NCBI RefSeq assembly: GCF_014697475.1
Contig: NZ_JACJRV010000018.1
Location: forward strand, 1 to 64,000
Direction: 5' to 3'
DNA: 64,000 bases
Source: Nostoc sp. FACHB-152
GTDB lineage: Bacteria > Cyanobacteriota > Cyanobacteriia > Cyanobacteriales > Nostocaceae
Below, piece after piece: positions 52,164 through 61,271 of the stretch (position 1 is the stretch's first letter; each line of letters starts with the position of its first letter). The notes under the pieces were generated by a model, which made no database searches, was not told the origin of the DNA, and saw only the letters and a program-made list of their open reading frames with translations. The position numbers and the translations under genes were made by a program.

Positions 52164-54257
52164 TTAAGCAACTGTAATCACTACACCCAAACTCTCATTC
52201 GCAAACTTATCAACTGCACACACGGCATAGGTTCCTGGTTGGACAGTCGCAAAGGTTGTACCTGCCGACAAAATGCGCCCAAGTGTCCAAAAATCGCCAG
52301 TCTGCCGATAAAGTGTCCAAGAACGCACAGGTTGATTATCGCCTGGTTGCCAGTTGAGTTTACCATCTTTAAATTGCAAAGCTTTGGGTGGGGATGGTGG
52401 AGTTGTATTCCGCCACGACATGGTAGGTACTAGGGCAGGTTTAGAATAAATCACATTTTTAAATTGGTCAGCAATACCTTGACGATTTTCCTTGATGGCA
52501 CTCATACTGAAGAACATATTCCCCAATGATAAGTTTGGTGCTAGACCACGAGAAATTTTAATTTGCTTATCAATTTCATCGTCTTTCCAAGCTTTACCGT
52601 CTAGTTGTCCAATATTATTACCAGCGTAAATATGCCGTTGTTTAGGATTAACTTCTGTCCACCACCTCAGCAAGACAGGATAACTTTGTTTGGTTTGGTC
52701 GATGCGCCAATACAGTTGCGGGGCTATATAATCAATCCAGCCTTGCTCTAACCATTTCTTAGAATCTGCATACAGCACACTGTAAGCATCTAAACCTGTA
52801 ATTCCTGCTGGTTGTCCGGGGCGGTAAATGCCAAAGGGACTAATACCGAAATTGACATAAGGCTTTGCTGCCTTAATTCCTTCAGAGAGGCGTAGTACCA
52901 TTTGATTGACATTTTCTCGCCGCCAATCATCTAAACTTAGTTGACCATCAGCTGCTTTGTAAGCTGCGTAGGTTTTATTATCAGGGAAAGCTTGACCTTG
53001 AATAGGGTAGGGATAAAAATAATCATCTAAGTGAATGCCATCTATGTCATAGCGTTGCACTACATCGAGGATGACATTGTATGCTCTATCTTGAACAATT
53101 TTTGAGCCTGGATCCATCCATAGTTGATTGCCCCATTGATAAACTACTTCTGGATGAGTAACTGCTATATGCGGACGGACATTCGGTGAACCTTTGGTGC
53201 TGGTTTTGGCGCGGTAGGGGTTGAACCAAGCATGAACTTCGATATTGCGCTTGTGACATTCCGCGATCGCAAACTCCAAAGGATCATACAATGGTTCTGG
53301 CGCTCTCCCTTGAGTCCCAGTAATCCAAGCACTCCAAGGTTCTAACTCGGAAGCATATAAAGCATCCCCTTCTGGCCGTACCTGCAAAATCAGGGCGTTA
53401 AAATTGAGTGCTTGCAACTGAGTGACAATTTCCACCAGTTCCGCTTTTTGTTGGGCAACCGGTAGTCCTGCTTTAGAAGGCCAATCACTATTCCACACAG
53501 AAGCTACCCAAGCCCCGCGAAACTCGCGTGTATGGCTAACTTTGACTGTATTGGGTGGGGTGCTGGGTATAGGTATGGGTGTTGGTATTGGTGTAGGTTT
53601 TGGTATTGGCGTAGGTGTGGGCGTGGGTGTGGATGTAGGTGTTTTTGTTGGTGGTACGATCAGGTAAACAGAGTTAATCTTTGGAACATTACCCAGATAA
53701 ACCAAAGCTTGATAAACCATGACAGCGACATCTGCGCGAGTCGCTGCTGAAGCGTAGTTAAGTAACTTAATATTAGGGAAGCTAGTAACTAAGCCTGCAC
53801 TAGTCGCCACCGCCACTTGATTTCTAGCATAACCAGGGATGTTAGCTGCGTCTTGATAAATTTGTGGTAATTGATTTAATAACTCAGGCTGGATTTTAGT
53901 GGCAATATCTAAACCATTTACTAGTGAAACTAAAACATCGCCCCTAGCGATGCGATTACTGGGGCGAAAATATTGATCAGGGTAGCCAGTTAAAAATCCT
54001 GTTTCATAAACCTTTTGGATAGCACTTGCAGCCCAAAGATTTGCCGGGACATCAACAAAGGGAGTATATTGGCGTTTCGCAGATACATTAAAAACCGCCG
54101 CAATTATTGCCGCAAACTCAGCACGTGTCACTGAGTTATCCGGGCGAAAAGTTCCGTTAGGATAGCCATTCAAAATGCGCCGCCCTGCTAAGGCTTCAAT
54201 AAATGGGCGCGCCCAATGATTTTGAATATCCGAGAAACGTGCAGTAGTAGAGACCAT
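52164..54257 (-). CDS. SLH-domain family-10 glycosidase (GHL10)
   Basis: A 697-residue surface-type protein. Residues 7-56, 66-115 and about 130-185 are three S-layer homology domains (FSDIQNHWARPFIEAL, GYPNGTFRPDNSVTRAEFA, GYPDQYFRPSNRIARGDV). A Thr-Pro linker (about 203-235) follows, then the GHL10/DUF187 glycosidase (residues 245-570: REFRGAWVASVWNSDWPSK, YDIDGIHLDDYFYP with acidic residues, GISPFGIYRPG), and a fibronectin-like tail. Such enzymes act on peptidoglycan or secondary wall polymers. No signal peptide can be seen at the N-terminus although export is expected; the start may be upstream or the protein uses another route. Confidence 0.88.
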   Translation of the reverse strand: MVSTTARFSDIQNHWARPFIEALAGRRILNGYPNGTFRPDNSVTRAEFAAIIAAVFNVSAKRQYTPFVDVPANLWAASAIQKVYETGFLTGYPDQYFRPSNRIARGDVLVSLVNGLDIATKIQPELLNQLPQIYQDAANIPGYARNQVAVATSAGLVTSFPNIKLLNYASAATRADVAVMVYQALVYLGNVPKINSVYLIVPPTKTPTSTPTPTPTPIPKPTPIPTPIPIPSTPPNTVKVSHTREFRGAWVASVWNSDWPSKAGLPVAQQKAELVEIVTQLQALNFNALILQVRPEGDALYASELEPWSAWITGTQGRAPEPLYDPLEFAIAECHKRNIEVHAWFNPYRAKTSTKGSPNVRPHIAVTHPEVVYQWGNQLWMDPGSKIVQDRAYNVILDVVQRYDIDGIHLDDYFYPYPIQGQAFPDNKTYAAYKAADGQLSLDDWRRENVNQMVLRLSEGIKAAKPYVNFGISPFGIYRPGQPAGITGLDAYSVLYADSKKWLEQGWIDYIAPQLYWRIDQTKQSYPVLLRWWTEVNPKQRHIYAGNNIGQLDGKAWKDDEIDKQIKISRGLAPNLSLGNMFFSMSAIKENRQGIADQFKNVIYSKPALVPTMSWRNTTPPSPPKALQFKDGKLNWQPGDNQPVRSWTLYRQTGDFWTLGRILSAGTTFATVQPGTYAVCAVDKFANESLGVVITVA

Positions 54258-54443
54258 TGTTGATTGCCACTAGTTTGCTTGGCTGGATTCTAGCAACACA
54301 ATCGCGATCGCTACCGGACTTTCGTATAAATTTTCATATTTGGCAATCTTCTCTAGCCAATTGAGTTAAAAAACTTACGTATAAATAATTTACTTCAGGT
54401 GGGAACACTAGATTGAGACATTGCTAAAAGTTGCCACCAAATT

Positions 54444-55781
54444 ATGAGCATGACAATTGTTAGTCTTCGAGAGGCACTGCAAAGGCTTCCCGAAAATGCA
54501 GCAGAAGCTATTGTAAGCGACCTTTTTGCTCCTCACTTGTTGAGAGCTTTAGGGTTTCATTCTGAAGAAATTTATCCAGAATATAACACTGGTCACGGAA
54601 ACGTTGATAAAGCAGCCAGAAAAACTATTGGAGATAATGTCTTTTTACACACCAAATCAAATCCATACGTTCTGCTGGAATTAAAGGGTAGAGACATTAA
54701 CCTATCGGAAGATGCTGCACAGTATCAAAAAACAGTTAATCAACTGAAGCATTATCTACTTGCTCCTAATTGTAAAACTGTACAGTGGGGTATAATTACT
54801 AATTCTTGCCATATTCAACTGTTTCGCAAGCATGAAAAAGTAATTTACCCGGCAACAAAATGTCTTTCAATAGATGCAGATAATATTGATAAGGTGATTG
54901 CTTCTATTCGACAAAAAATTGAAAATCCTACAAAAGCCTTAACAATTGCAGTATATAACAACAAAGGTGGAGTTGGTAAAACGACTACTACTGTCAATTT
55001 AGCAGCCATATTAACTGTTTTAGGAAAAAAGGTTTTAGCAATTGATTTTGACCCTAACCAACAAGATTTAACAAACTCTTTAGGTCTTCCGTTAAATCAT
55101 GGGAGTGTCTTTGATGCTTTAAAAGAAAGGGATGTAGAACTTCAAAGTACTATACATACTTATAAGTTTCCTCTTAAAAGGCATAATATCGAACTGAGGT
55201 TTGATGTTATCCCTGCTGATCCAGCACTGACTAATGAATCTGAACCTATCTTGCGTAATTACCTCAAAATTAACACTCTTTATCGCAAGCTAGAATTGTC
55301 AAGACAAGAATATGACTATATTTTGATAGATTCGCCACCCAACTGGCGAGTATTTAGCCAATCGGCTGTTTATGCGGCTGATGTTGTTCTCATTCCCACA
55401 AAGCATAACAATCGTTTTTCGTTAGAAAATGCAGCGATGGCAATGAAGAAATTTATTCCAGAAGTACAAAATAAAAAATCTGATGGTAGCCCTATTCCAT
55501 TACCAATTTTCTTTAATGGAGAGAAGATTACCCTACCTCAAATGTCAGTTGCTCAACAAGAAATTAATAACATTCTTAAAACTGCTAAAAAAGAGGGGTT
55601 TGATTTACTATCCTACTTTTATCCCAGATATACTAATGCCAAAAAAGACCTATATATTCATGAGGTTCCAAGCTACGCTCACATAGCTGGTGCCGCTTTC
55701 TCGCGTATTCCTGCGGTTTATCGAGATAGACCTGCTCATGAATATTACAAAAATCTAGCAAAGGAGTATTTTTTACAATGA
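54444..55781 (+). CDS. HsdR-type nuclease domain fused to ParA ATPase
   Basis: A 445-residue fusion. Residues 20-130 match the N-terminal nuclease domain of type I restriction enzymes: E21, D55 in GNVDKAARK, the ExK pair in VLLELKGR (E79, K81), QYQKTVNQLKHYL (Q94, Q100) and WGIITNSCHIQLFR. From residue 165 a complete ParA/MinD ATPase follows: YNNKGGVGKTTTT (deviant Walker A), VLAIDFDPNQQD (Walker A') and DYILIDSPPNW (Walker B). Its stop overlaps the start of the next gene (ATGA), so both are co-translated. I know ParA alone as a partition or positioning ATPase; the nuclease fusion is unusual and suggests a conflict or plasmid-control role. Confidence 0.85.
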   Translation: MSMTIVSLREALQRLPENAAEAIVSDLFAPHLLRALGFHSEEIYPEYNTGHGNVDKAARKTIGDNVFLHTKSNPYVLLELKGRDINLSEDAAQYQKTVNQLKHYLLAPNCKTVQWGIITNSCHIQLFRKHEKVIYPATKCLSIDADNIDKVIASIRQKIENPTKALTIAVYNNKGGVGKTTTTVNLAAILTVLGKKVLAIDFDPNQQDLTNSLGLPLNHGSVFDALKERDVELQSTIHTYKFPLKRHNIELRFDVIPADPALTNESEPILRNYLKINTLYRKLELSRQEYDYILIDSPPNWRVFSQSAVYAADVVLIPTKHNNRFSLENAAMAMKKFIPEVQNKKSDGSPIPLPIFFNGEKITLPQMSVAQQEINNILKTAKKEGFDLLSYFYPRYTNAKKDLYIHEVPSYAHIAGAAFSRIPAVYRDRPAHEYYKNLAKEYFLQ

Positions 55782-56476
55782 GTAGCCTCAGCGATGTTGG
55801 AAATTTAATGCACTTGTATTTAGATGAAATTGACCCCGGCGAAGGAACTGATGCGCCTGAGTTTTTAATCAAAGCTTCAGCCCATTTGCTTAACCAAAAA
55901 GGTGGACGTAATTGGATTCCAGTGATTGTGAAAGAAACTGGCGAAGATAAATATCAAGTAATTGGTAATTCTTTCATTTATGCAGTTGTAGAAGCTGCTG
56001 GTTTAGAACGCGTTTGGTGCATTATTACTGATGGTAGTGATGAGACAGTTGAAGTAACAAAAATACTTGCTGGGGAAGAAATTCCAAAAATTAATCTCTC
56101 TAAAGCATCTAGGGATGAAATTAAGTCAGCATTAGAGTATTTAGTCAAACAACCAGATAGCGTTCTCAAAACAGTGAAAACTGCGATCGCAACAAACAGA
56201 ATTGATGAAGCTCCTCGTCAATATTGGAAAACATTAGATCCAATTGTGGATCTAAAATGTGGCATTACTAAAGGTACAAAACTTAATGCTTTAAAACAAG
56301 TTTTTTATCTAACTCCTCAACCAACACCAGATATTACCACCGACACCGGCACTGATACTCTCAAAACAATGTCAATGGCTGATTTAAAAGTGATGGCTAA
56401 GAAACAAGGTATTACTGGCATCAGTAAGATGAAAAAGGATGAACTTGTGAAAGCATTAACTAAGCTTTCAAAGTAG
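55778..56476 (+). CDS. ParB-like protein with C-terminal Rho_N/SAP-like domain
   Basis: A 232-residue protein translated with the preceding ParA fusion. The N-terminal half (GRNWIPVIVKETGEDKYQVI, NSFIYAVVEAAGLERVWCII) looks like a ParB/sulfiredoxin-type domain, though the GERR catalytic motif is not preserved. After a low-complexity Thr/Asp linker, the last 40 residues (MADLKVMAKKQGITGISKMKKDELVKAL) are a clear Rho N-terminal/SAP-like nucleic-acid-binding motif. The pair thus mimics a ParA-ParB module with a nuclease added. DNA binding by this subunit is the likeliest role; target unknown. Confidence 0.75.
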   Translation: MSSLSDVGNLMHLYLDEIDPGEGTDAPEFLIKASAHLLNQKGGRNWIPVIVKETGEDKYQVIGNSFIYAVVEAAGLERVWCIITDGSDETVEVTKILAGEEIPKINLSKASRDEIKSALEYLVKQPDSVLKTVKTAIATNRIDEAPRQYWKTLDPIVDLKCGITKGTKLNALKQVFYLTPQPTPDITTDTGTDTLKTMSMADLKVMAKKQGITGISKMKKDELVKALTKLSK

Positions 56477-56781
56477 CGCCAAGCACCAAACACCATAAAA
56501 CTGATGTGTTCAGCCTTTGAATGGTGTACTTGATGGTTAAATTACTATTACTAATTCTGAGTTAGTGCGATCGCATTTATTGTACAGGTTATGTATGCGA
56601 TCGCAACCTTGGCAACCCTTTTTATGAGAATGAGAAGTTCAAGTTTCAAAAATTTTGCTAGGAACAGGCGATCGCACTTAACCAATGATTACGACAGATG
56701 GATGGCTCAAACGGTTATACAACAAGTGTTTTACAATTTTATTCTCTAAAATCTAAAATGGTATAAGTCGTCAGGAGAACA
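56477..56781. other. Intergenic region with clustered HIP1 sites
   Basis: About 305 bases between convergent genes with three HIP1-type GCGATCGC octamers (near 56566, 56597 and 56668) and no gene. Confidence 0.55.
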
Positions 56782-58128
56782 TCAACTTGCAGGGAACTGT
56801 GCTAAGAGGTCTTTGCCGTCAATAATGGTACTAGTGAAGACAAACTTGCGGTTAGCTTGATAGCGTGGGTCTGACTTAGCAATAATCATGAAGTCTCGAT
56901 GTCCCTGTTTTGTCCTACCTACTTGACAGCCAGCACTCCATCTTCCTACGTCGGATTTAGGATTATCACCTCCCCAATGTTGGTTAATGCCAAAATAGCC
57001 TGAGTCCATAGAGTCGCCTTTATCACGCGTGCCTGAACGATTGGCATCGCGGTAGACGGTGACTGAACCACCAGTTTGCACAAGAGCTTCATGGGGGCAA
57101 GCCTGTCCGTGAGTTCCTACTTGCCATGCGGTATATTGGCCGAAGGCGATAATTGCCGCACCTTTGGAGTTCAAGGGATTGTACGTATAGAACTTGCCTG
57201 GGTTGGTTGTGGCTTCCCAACAGCCAATCATTTTCGGCTTGCCGTCTTTAAACTCAATCACAATGCGGAGGTCGTTCCAGACATTGAGGGCATTGTTATT
57301 GAGCGTTCCGTCCGGATTCATGCCTTCGATGTAGATAATATTTTTGTATCCAGGCTCTTTGTCAATTTTGTAGCCCTTCCTCTGGCAATAGGCCACGATT
57401 TTCTCTTCTAGAGTTTTAGGCTTAGTCTGGACTGTGGCGATTTTGCAGCCGTCAATCTGGACGTGTCCACCATAGATAAACCAAATGCGCCGCTCCTGAA
57501 CTGGAACCTTGAGCATAACTCGGAGATGTTGAGCGTCGGCGATCGCCACTTCGGTAATTTCCAACTGTCTCCCCGCTTTGACACTGGTTTTTTCCGATGC
57601 CTCAAGCTTGTTGGAGGGCAATGAGCAGCTTTTAAACACCGAGTCAGAAGTCACTTTAAGATTAAACTGTCCCTGCTCGGTCTGATCATCTTTGAGTCCT
57701 AGCGCTTGCAGAAAGTACAACATTGCTGCACAACCAGCAGCCGAATCAAGAGTCTTGGTGTGATTAGTCCCAGCCCAAACAAACGGCGTAATTCCCTGGC
57801 TATCTTTGCCCTGAAAGTCGTTGCACGCATCAAAGGCGAGTAAGCGAGCAGAGAGCTTTGCTGGTATCAGTTCGCCCTGAATCTTCCTCAGCTTGTGCGT
57901 GATTTGCTCGAAGAATTGCGTAGTACCCTCAAAATCCGACTTAGCGTGTAAGATTCCTGCCCAATACCAAGGTAAGTTGGGATAGTACCACTCGATTTTC
58001 TCGTAAAAGCCGCGATCGTAATGCAGCTTCTCAGCAACTTTTTCTAACTCTGGCAAGAGATTGGATTGCACCTTGCAGCCTTGCCATAGTTCTGTATATT
58101 TTTCATCAATAGATACAATATTAGCCAT
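56782..58128 (-). CDS. Putative L,D-transpeptidase-like peptidoglycan-active protein
   Basis: A 448-residue protein. The C-terminal 120 residues contain INQHWGG, then, 13 residues after the His, WSAGCQVGRTKQGHRDF, the His/Ser-x-Gly-Cys arrangement of L,D-transpeptidase (YkuD-like) active sites. The N-terminal 180 residues (YYPNLPWYWAGILHAKSDFE, AGTNHTKTLDSAAGCAAMLY) are unassigned. No signal peptide is visible. It is followed on the same strand, upstream, by a small protein and the SLATT-lysozyme fusion, so a wall-directed module is plausible. I am moderately sure of the fold, not of the reaction. Confidence 0.6.
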   Translation of the reverse strand: MANIVSIDEKYTELWQGCKVQSNLLPELEKVAEKLHYDRGFYEKIEWYYPNLPWYWAGILHAKSDFEGTTQFFEQITHKLRKIQGELIPAKLSARLLAFDACNDFQGKDSQGITPFVWAGTNHTKTLDSAAGCAAMLYFLQALGLKDDQTEQGQFNLKVTSDSVFKSCSLPSNKLEASEKTSVKAGRQLEITEVAIADAQHLRVMLKVPVQERRIWFIYGGHVQIDGCKIATVQTKPKTLEEKIVAYCQRKGYKIDKEPGYKNIIYIEGMNPDGTLNNNALNVWNDLRIVIEFKDGKPKMIGCWEATTNPGKFYTYNPLNSKGAAIIAFGQYTAWQVGTHGQACPHEALVQTGGSVTVYRDANRSGTRDKGDSMDSGYFGINQHWGGDNPKSDVGRWSAGCQVGRTKQGHRDFMIIAKSDPRYQANRKFVFTSTIIDGKDLLAQFPAS

Positions 58129-58283
58129 TTTTGTGATGTTTAACTGTTCATAGATAAGTAAAGAACGGCAAAATTTTGTTATCCTAAAAACGGCTTAGAG
58201 CTTTACTTTTAAATCATTGCTAAAAGCTTAAACACGCATTAAAAAGTCCAGCCATGAGTCGTTTAAAGTATAGTTTGCTGTGT

Positions 58284-58592
58284 TCAAGCTCCAGTCCAGT
58301 TGGGATTTCTTAGCTGTTGATTGCCCATGTCTTCATTCTGGATTTCGGGATATATAGTGTCTTGATTTTTAACCTGTTCTATACGTTGGCAGAGGCTATA
58401 GATAATTATCGGGTCGCTGATGATTTCAGTCAGGATGCGGGCTTCATGAAAGTCTCTGGCATCGCTTTTTAAGTCACGCAACACCAAATCGATTAGTTCA
58501 GGACTCATTTCTATATCCACAGAAATGCTAATCCCAACATCTGGCCCAATTCTGTCTACGTTGATTGAATACTTTTTACTGTTACGAATCAT
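58284..58592 (-). CDS. Small hypothetical protein
   Basis: A 102-residue soluble protein (MIRNSKKYSINVDRIGPDVG, VDIEMSPELIDLVLRDLKSD). No family is recognised; predicted mixed alpha/beta. It lies between the SLATT-lysozyme gene (84 bases upstream) and the transpeptidase-like gene (155 bases downstream), all on the minus strand, so it may belong to the same unit, for example as an immunity or regulatory protein. That is inference. Confidence 0.6.
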   Translation of the reverse strand: MIRNSKKYSINVDRIGPDVGISISVDIEMSPELIDLVLRDLKSDARDFHEARILTEIISDPIIIYSLCQRIEQVKNQDTIYPEIQNEDMGNQQLRNPNWTGA

Positions 58593-58676
58593 AATTTTGT
58601 CCTATTGATTGTGAATCAAAGCGTGTTTACGGGGATTTAGGCTAAATTAAGCCCTCAAACTTGAAATGCTAGACTA

Positions 58677-60131
58677 TTAGGGGTAGGGTTTCAGGAATAG
58701 TTCAGCTTCCGCTTCTCTTCGTCTCCTTAGTCCTTGCTCAACATTTGATCCAGGATTGCGATACTTGATGAAAGTTTCGCGGATATTAGCCCAATCCTTA
58801 TTCTTTAAAACTCTAGTCATTGACTCAAAATTAGAGGCACCGTAAAATTTACTGCCCAAGTTGTAGCCAAAGCTGAGTAAAGCACCTTGTTGATGAGGGT
58901 TAAGTTCGCTCCAGCAAGGTATTTTCATTAAATCGGGTAAGTAGCTTGTTTCCAACTGATAAATCAACAAATCATCAGCCTCTTGTTGGGAAATACTCTC
59001 TCCCATACACCACGGACTACCATTACGTTTTCTGGTCGTACCCCAGCCAATTGTGATTGGTTTCCCGCCAGTTAAAGGATCGGGGTATGCATTCAGATAG
59101 CAACCTTCAAACTTTTTAATCATCTCAACTCCACACATAGGTAGCCTTGTGGATGTAGATGTGGATGTGGAGACTGCTTTAGTTGCGGTGATCTGGTTTG
59201 TTGCTGTCTGGTTTGCTGGTGTACCGTTCCTGCTGATAGGATTGTTCTTAATCCTAGCCAGAATCTCGTTAGCACTGAGATACTGTACTGAATCAGCGTT
59301 TAGGCTGGTGCTGTCACGATCTTCGTCGTCCTCTTGCCATAAACTGCTAACAGGAGTTAAGTCAGGTTGCTTATCTGAGTCTACTTGGGCTGCCTGCTCT
59401 GTTGGTTGTTCGCTCTCTTTTGGAGCAGACTCTTTTGGAGCAGCTCGCTCTTGTTCCAACTGCTGCTTTTCGGCTTGGACGCGCTGCTTCTCAGCTTCTA
59501 GTTCCCTAAGTTGGGCTTCATACTGCGCCCGTAACTGCAACTGCTCGTTGAGCTTTTCTAGGGCAAGTTCAGCATTCTTTGAAGCTGTTTCTTGTGTCTG
59601 CTTATCGTTTGCCTCTTGTCGTTCTGTTAACTGGGAAATAAAGCCCTGTACGTCTTGCTGAATATACTGTTCGACGCGTTCAGCAAAAATGGTGTAGGCA
59701 TCGGTGTGGGTATTAAATTGACGATAGGGGCCAGCCATTTGGAAAAACTGCCACCCTTCAATTTTCAAGCTTTCGGCAGTATTACGATAGGTGCGGTACT
59801 TCTCACCATGACCAAAAAACTCTTCAACCGCAGCAGAAACGGCTACTACCTGACTTAAACCAAAAGCCGACCAACCAACAATTTCTTGCCACTTCAGGTT
59901 CCCCTTCTGAAAACCAATTAGTGCGGGGACAATTACACCGCCAATGATGGTAATCATTCTGAGGTTGTGATGAGCATTGCGTTCTTTGGTGGCTTTTTTC
60001 TCCAGCCACATAACTTGGTCGAGCCAGCGATTTTTTAGAAAGTCTTTTCGCAAGTCTGACAAGTCGAGTCGGTCAATCAGTCCAGAGAAAGTCTGTTTAA
60101 GATATTGACTATAGTCTGCTTTCTTCGCCAT
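58677..60131 (-). CDS. DUF4231/SLATT membrane protein fused to GH24 lysozyme
   Basis: A 484-residue fusion. Residues 20-165 are a DUF4231/SLATT-like two-membrane-span region: TM1 about 58-75 (LRMITIIGGVIVPALIGF), TM2 about 84-104 (IVGWSAFGLSQVVAVSAAVEE), then helices with YRTYRNTAESLKIEGWQFF. A long Gln/Glu coiled coil (165-230) and a Ser/Thr linker (230-328) lead to a phage-type GH24 muramidase (from about 333): KKFEGCYLNAYPDPLTGGKP with catalytic Glu 342 and Asp 351, then TIGWGTT. The lysozyme ends with RRREAEAELFL. SLATT proteins are membrane effectors of SLOG/SMODS conflict systems; an LSDAT/SLOG gene lies 1.1 kb upstream. Confidence 0.82.
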   Translation of the reverse strand: MAKKADYSQYLKQTFSGLIDRLDLSDLRKDFLKNRWLDQVMWLEKKATKERNAHHNLRMITIIGGVIVPALIGFQKGNLKWQEIVGWSAFGLSQVVAVSAAVEEFFGHGEKYRTYRNTAESLKIEGWQFFQMAGPYRQFNTHTDAYTIFAERVEQYIQQDVQGFISQLTERQEANDKQTQETASKNAELALEKLNEQLQLRAQYEAQLRELEAEKQRVQAEKQQLEQERAAPKESAPKESEQPTEQAAQVDSDKQPDLTPVSSLWQEDDEDRDSTSLNADSVQYLSANEILARIKNNPISRNGTPANQTATNQITATKAVSTSTSTSTRLPMCGVEMIKKFEGCYLNAYPDPLTGGKPITIGWGTTRKRNGSPWCMGESISQQEADDLLIYQLETSYLPDLMKIPCWSELNPHQQGALLSFGYNLGSKFYGASNFESMTRVLKNKDWANIRETFIKYRNPGSNVEQGLRRRREAEAELFLKPYP

Positions 60132-61271
60132 AGTTTTATATTTATCAAAAGCTGATAGCTATATTTACATAAAAATATTGCTTCCTCCTCAGTAGTTTCC
60201 CTACTTAACAAGCTTGCTTTAAAAATTACTGATGTGGCTCTTTTTTTGCCATTGTTGACTCCTCAAGGCAAATAGTTTTGCTCAGATTTATAAAATTTTC
60301 TAACCCCCAAATTTGCTTAACGAAAGCAGAAGTTAAAGAGGAGAGTGAGAGCGAAGTTTGTAATAATCGATAATTTTATCAGTCTTCAAATTTAGGTTGC
60401 TGGAAAATAAAATTACATGGCTAGGCTCATGAGTGCAAGATAAGTTTTGACCAAAATTACTATATTAAGAGCCTGTACAAATTATTTATGCAGCAGAGTG
60501 GCTTAATAAACATCAGTTTGAATATTTTTATCAATGGTGCTTTTAAATCAATAATTAAAGTATAATTTATCGATGTAATTTAATTGATGGCGTATTTATA
60601 ATGAGAGTGTTTATGTGAGCTAAGATTTTTGTAATGTATGTATAACAATGGTTACTGGCACAGTTTGTAAATTATGTGCAAGTTAAATGTTGTGTATTTA
60701 TAAAATAATTTGTTACAAAAATTACACTTATGCTTGGGTAAGCTAAATAACTCGAATAGTGAATTAATCATCTTTTTAATTAGCAATAGCTCAGATGTTG
60801 ATATCACTTCGGTTTTTGTACCACCATTTTGTCGTTTAATTCTACATTTTTTTGGTATTTAATTGTTTTGATTATTGGCTGGCTATTGATTTCTATATTA
60901 CTTTTGACAACCTGTTAGATTCCAATAGGAAATTACGGTTTTGCTTCCACAGTTACTAATGGAAATGATAAAGAAATATCAACCATGAATTGGGTTACTG
61001 GCTAGACTATAAAAATATATCTACCCCGTTATTTCGCTTACCCGAATCACTGACTAGAATTTTATCTTCTGCTAGTAAATATATTACATTTTTCCTCCAT
61101 AAATGCTTACCAAAGAATAACCAAAACAATGTAGCCGAAGCTATTACTGTATGAAAGAATCATAAGATGTCAGGCATGGGCTAAATCGTAGTTTCTGAGT
61201 TGTCGTGTGGAAAGACAATAACTCTAGTACGACAGCCCTACCTCTTCGTACTCTTTTTTGCCTAAGTTCCG
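60132..61271. other. Long AT-rich intergenic region
   Basis: 1,140 bases, very AT-rich, with no open frame of note, no strong hairpin and no array. It separates the lysozyme fusion from the SLOG gene, both minus strand. It may hold promoters, an untranslated RNA or decayed DNA; I cannot tell which. Confidence 0.5.

Noticed and set aside
51996-52433. 145-codon plus-strand frame
   Set aside because: Runs through a dispersed repeat and antisense into the SLH glycosidase gene; unlikely to be coding.
53540-53660. GGTGTGGGCGTGGGT-type tandem repeat, considered as a possible repeat array
   Set aside because: It is the reverse strand of the Thr-Pro linker codons of the SLH glycosidase, so it is coding repeat.
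59149-59661. 170-codon plus-strand frame
   Set aside because: It is the antisense shadow of the coiled-coil and linker region of the SLATT-lysozyme gene.
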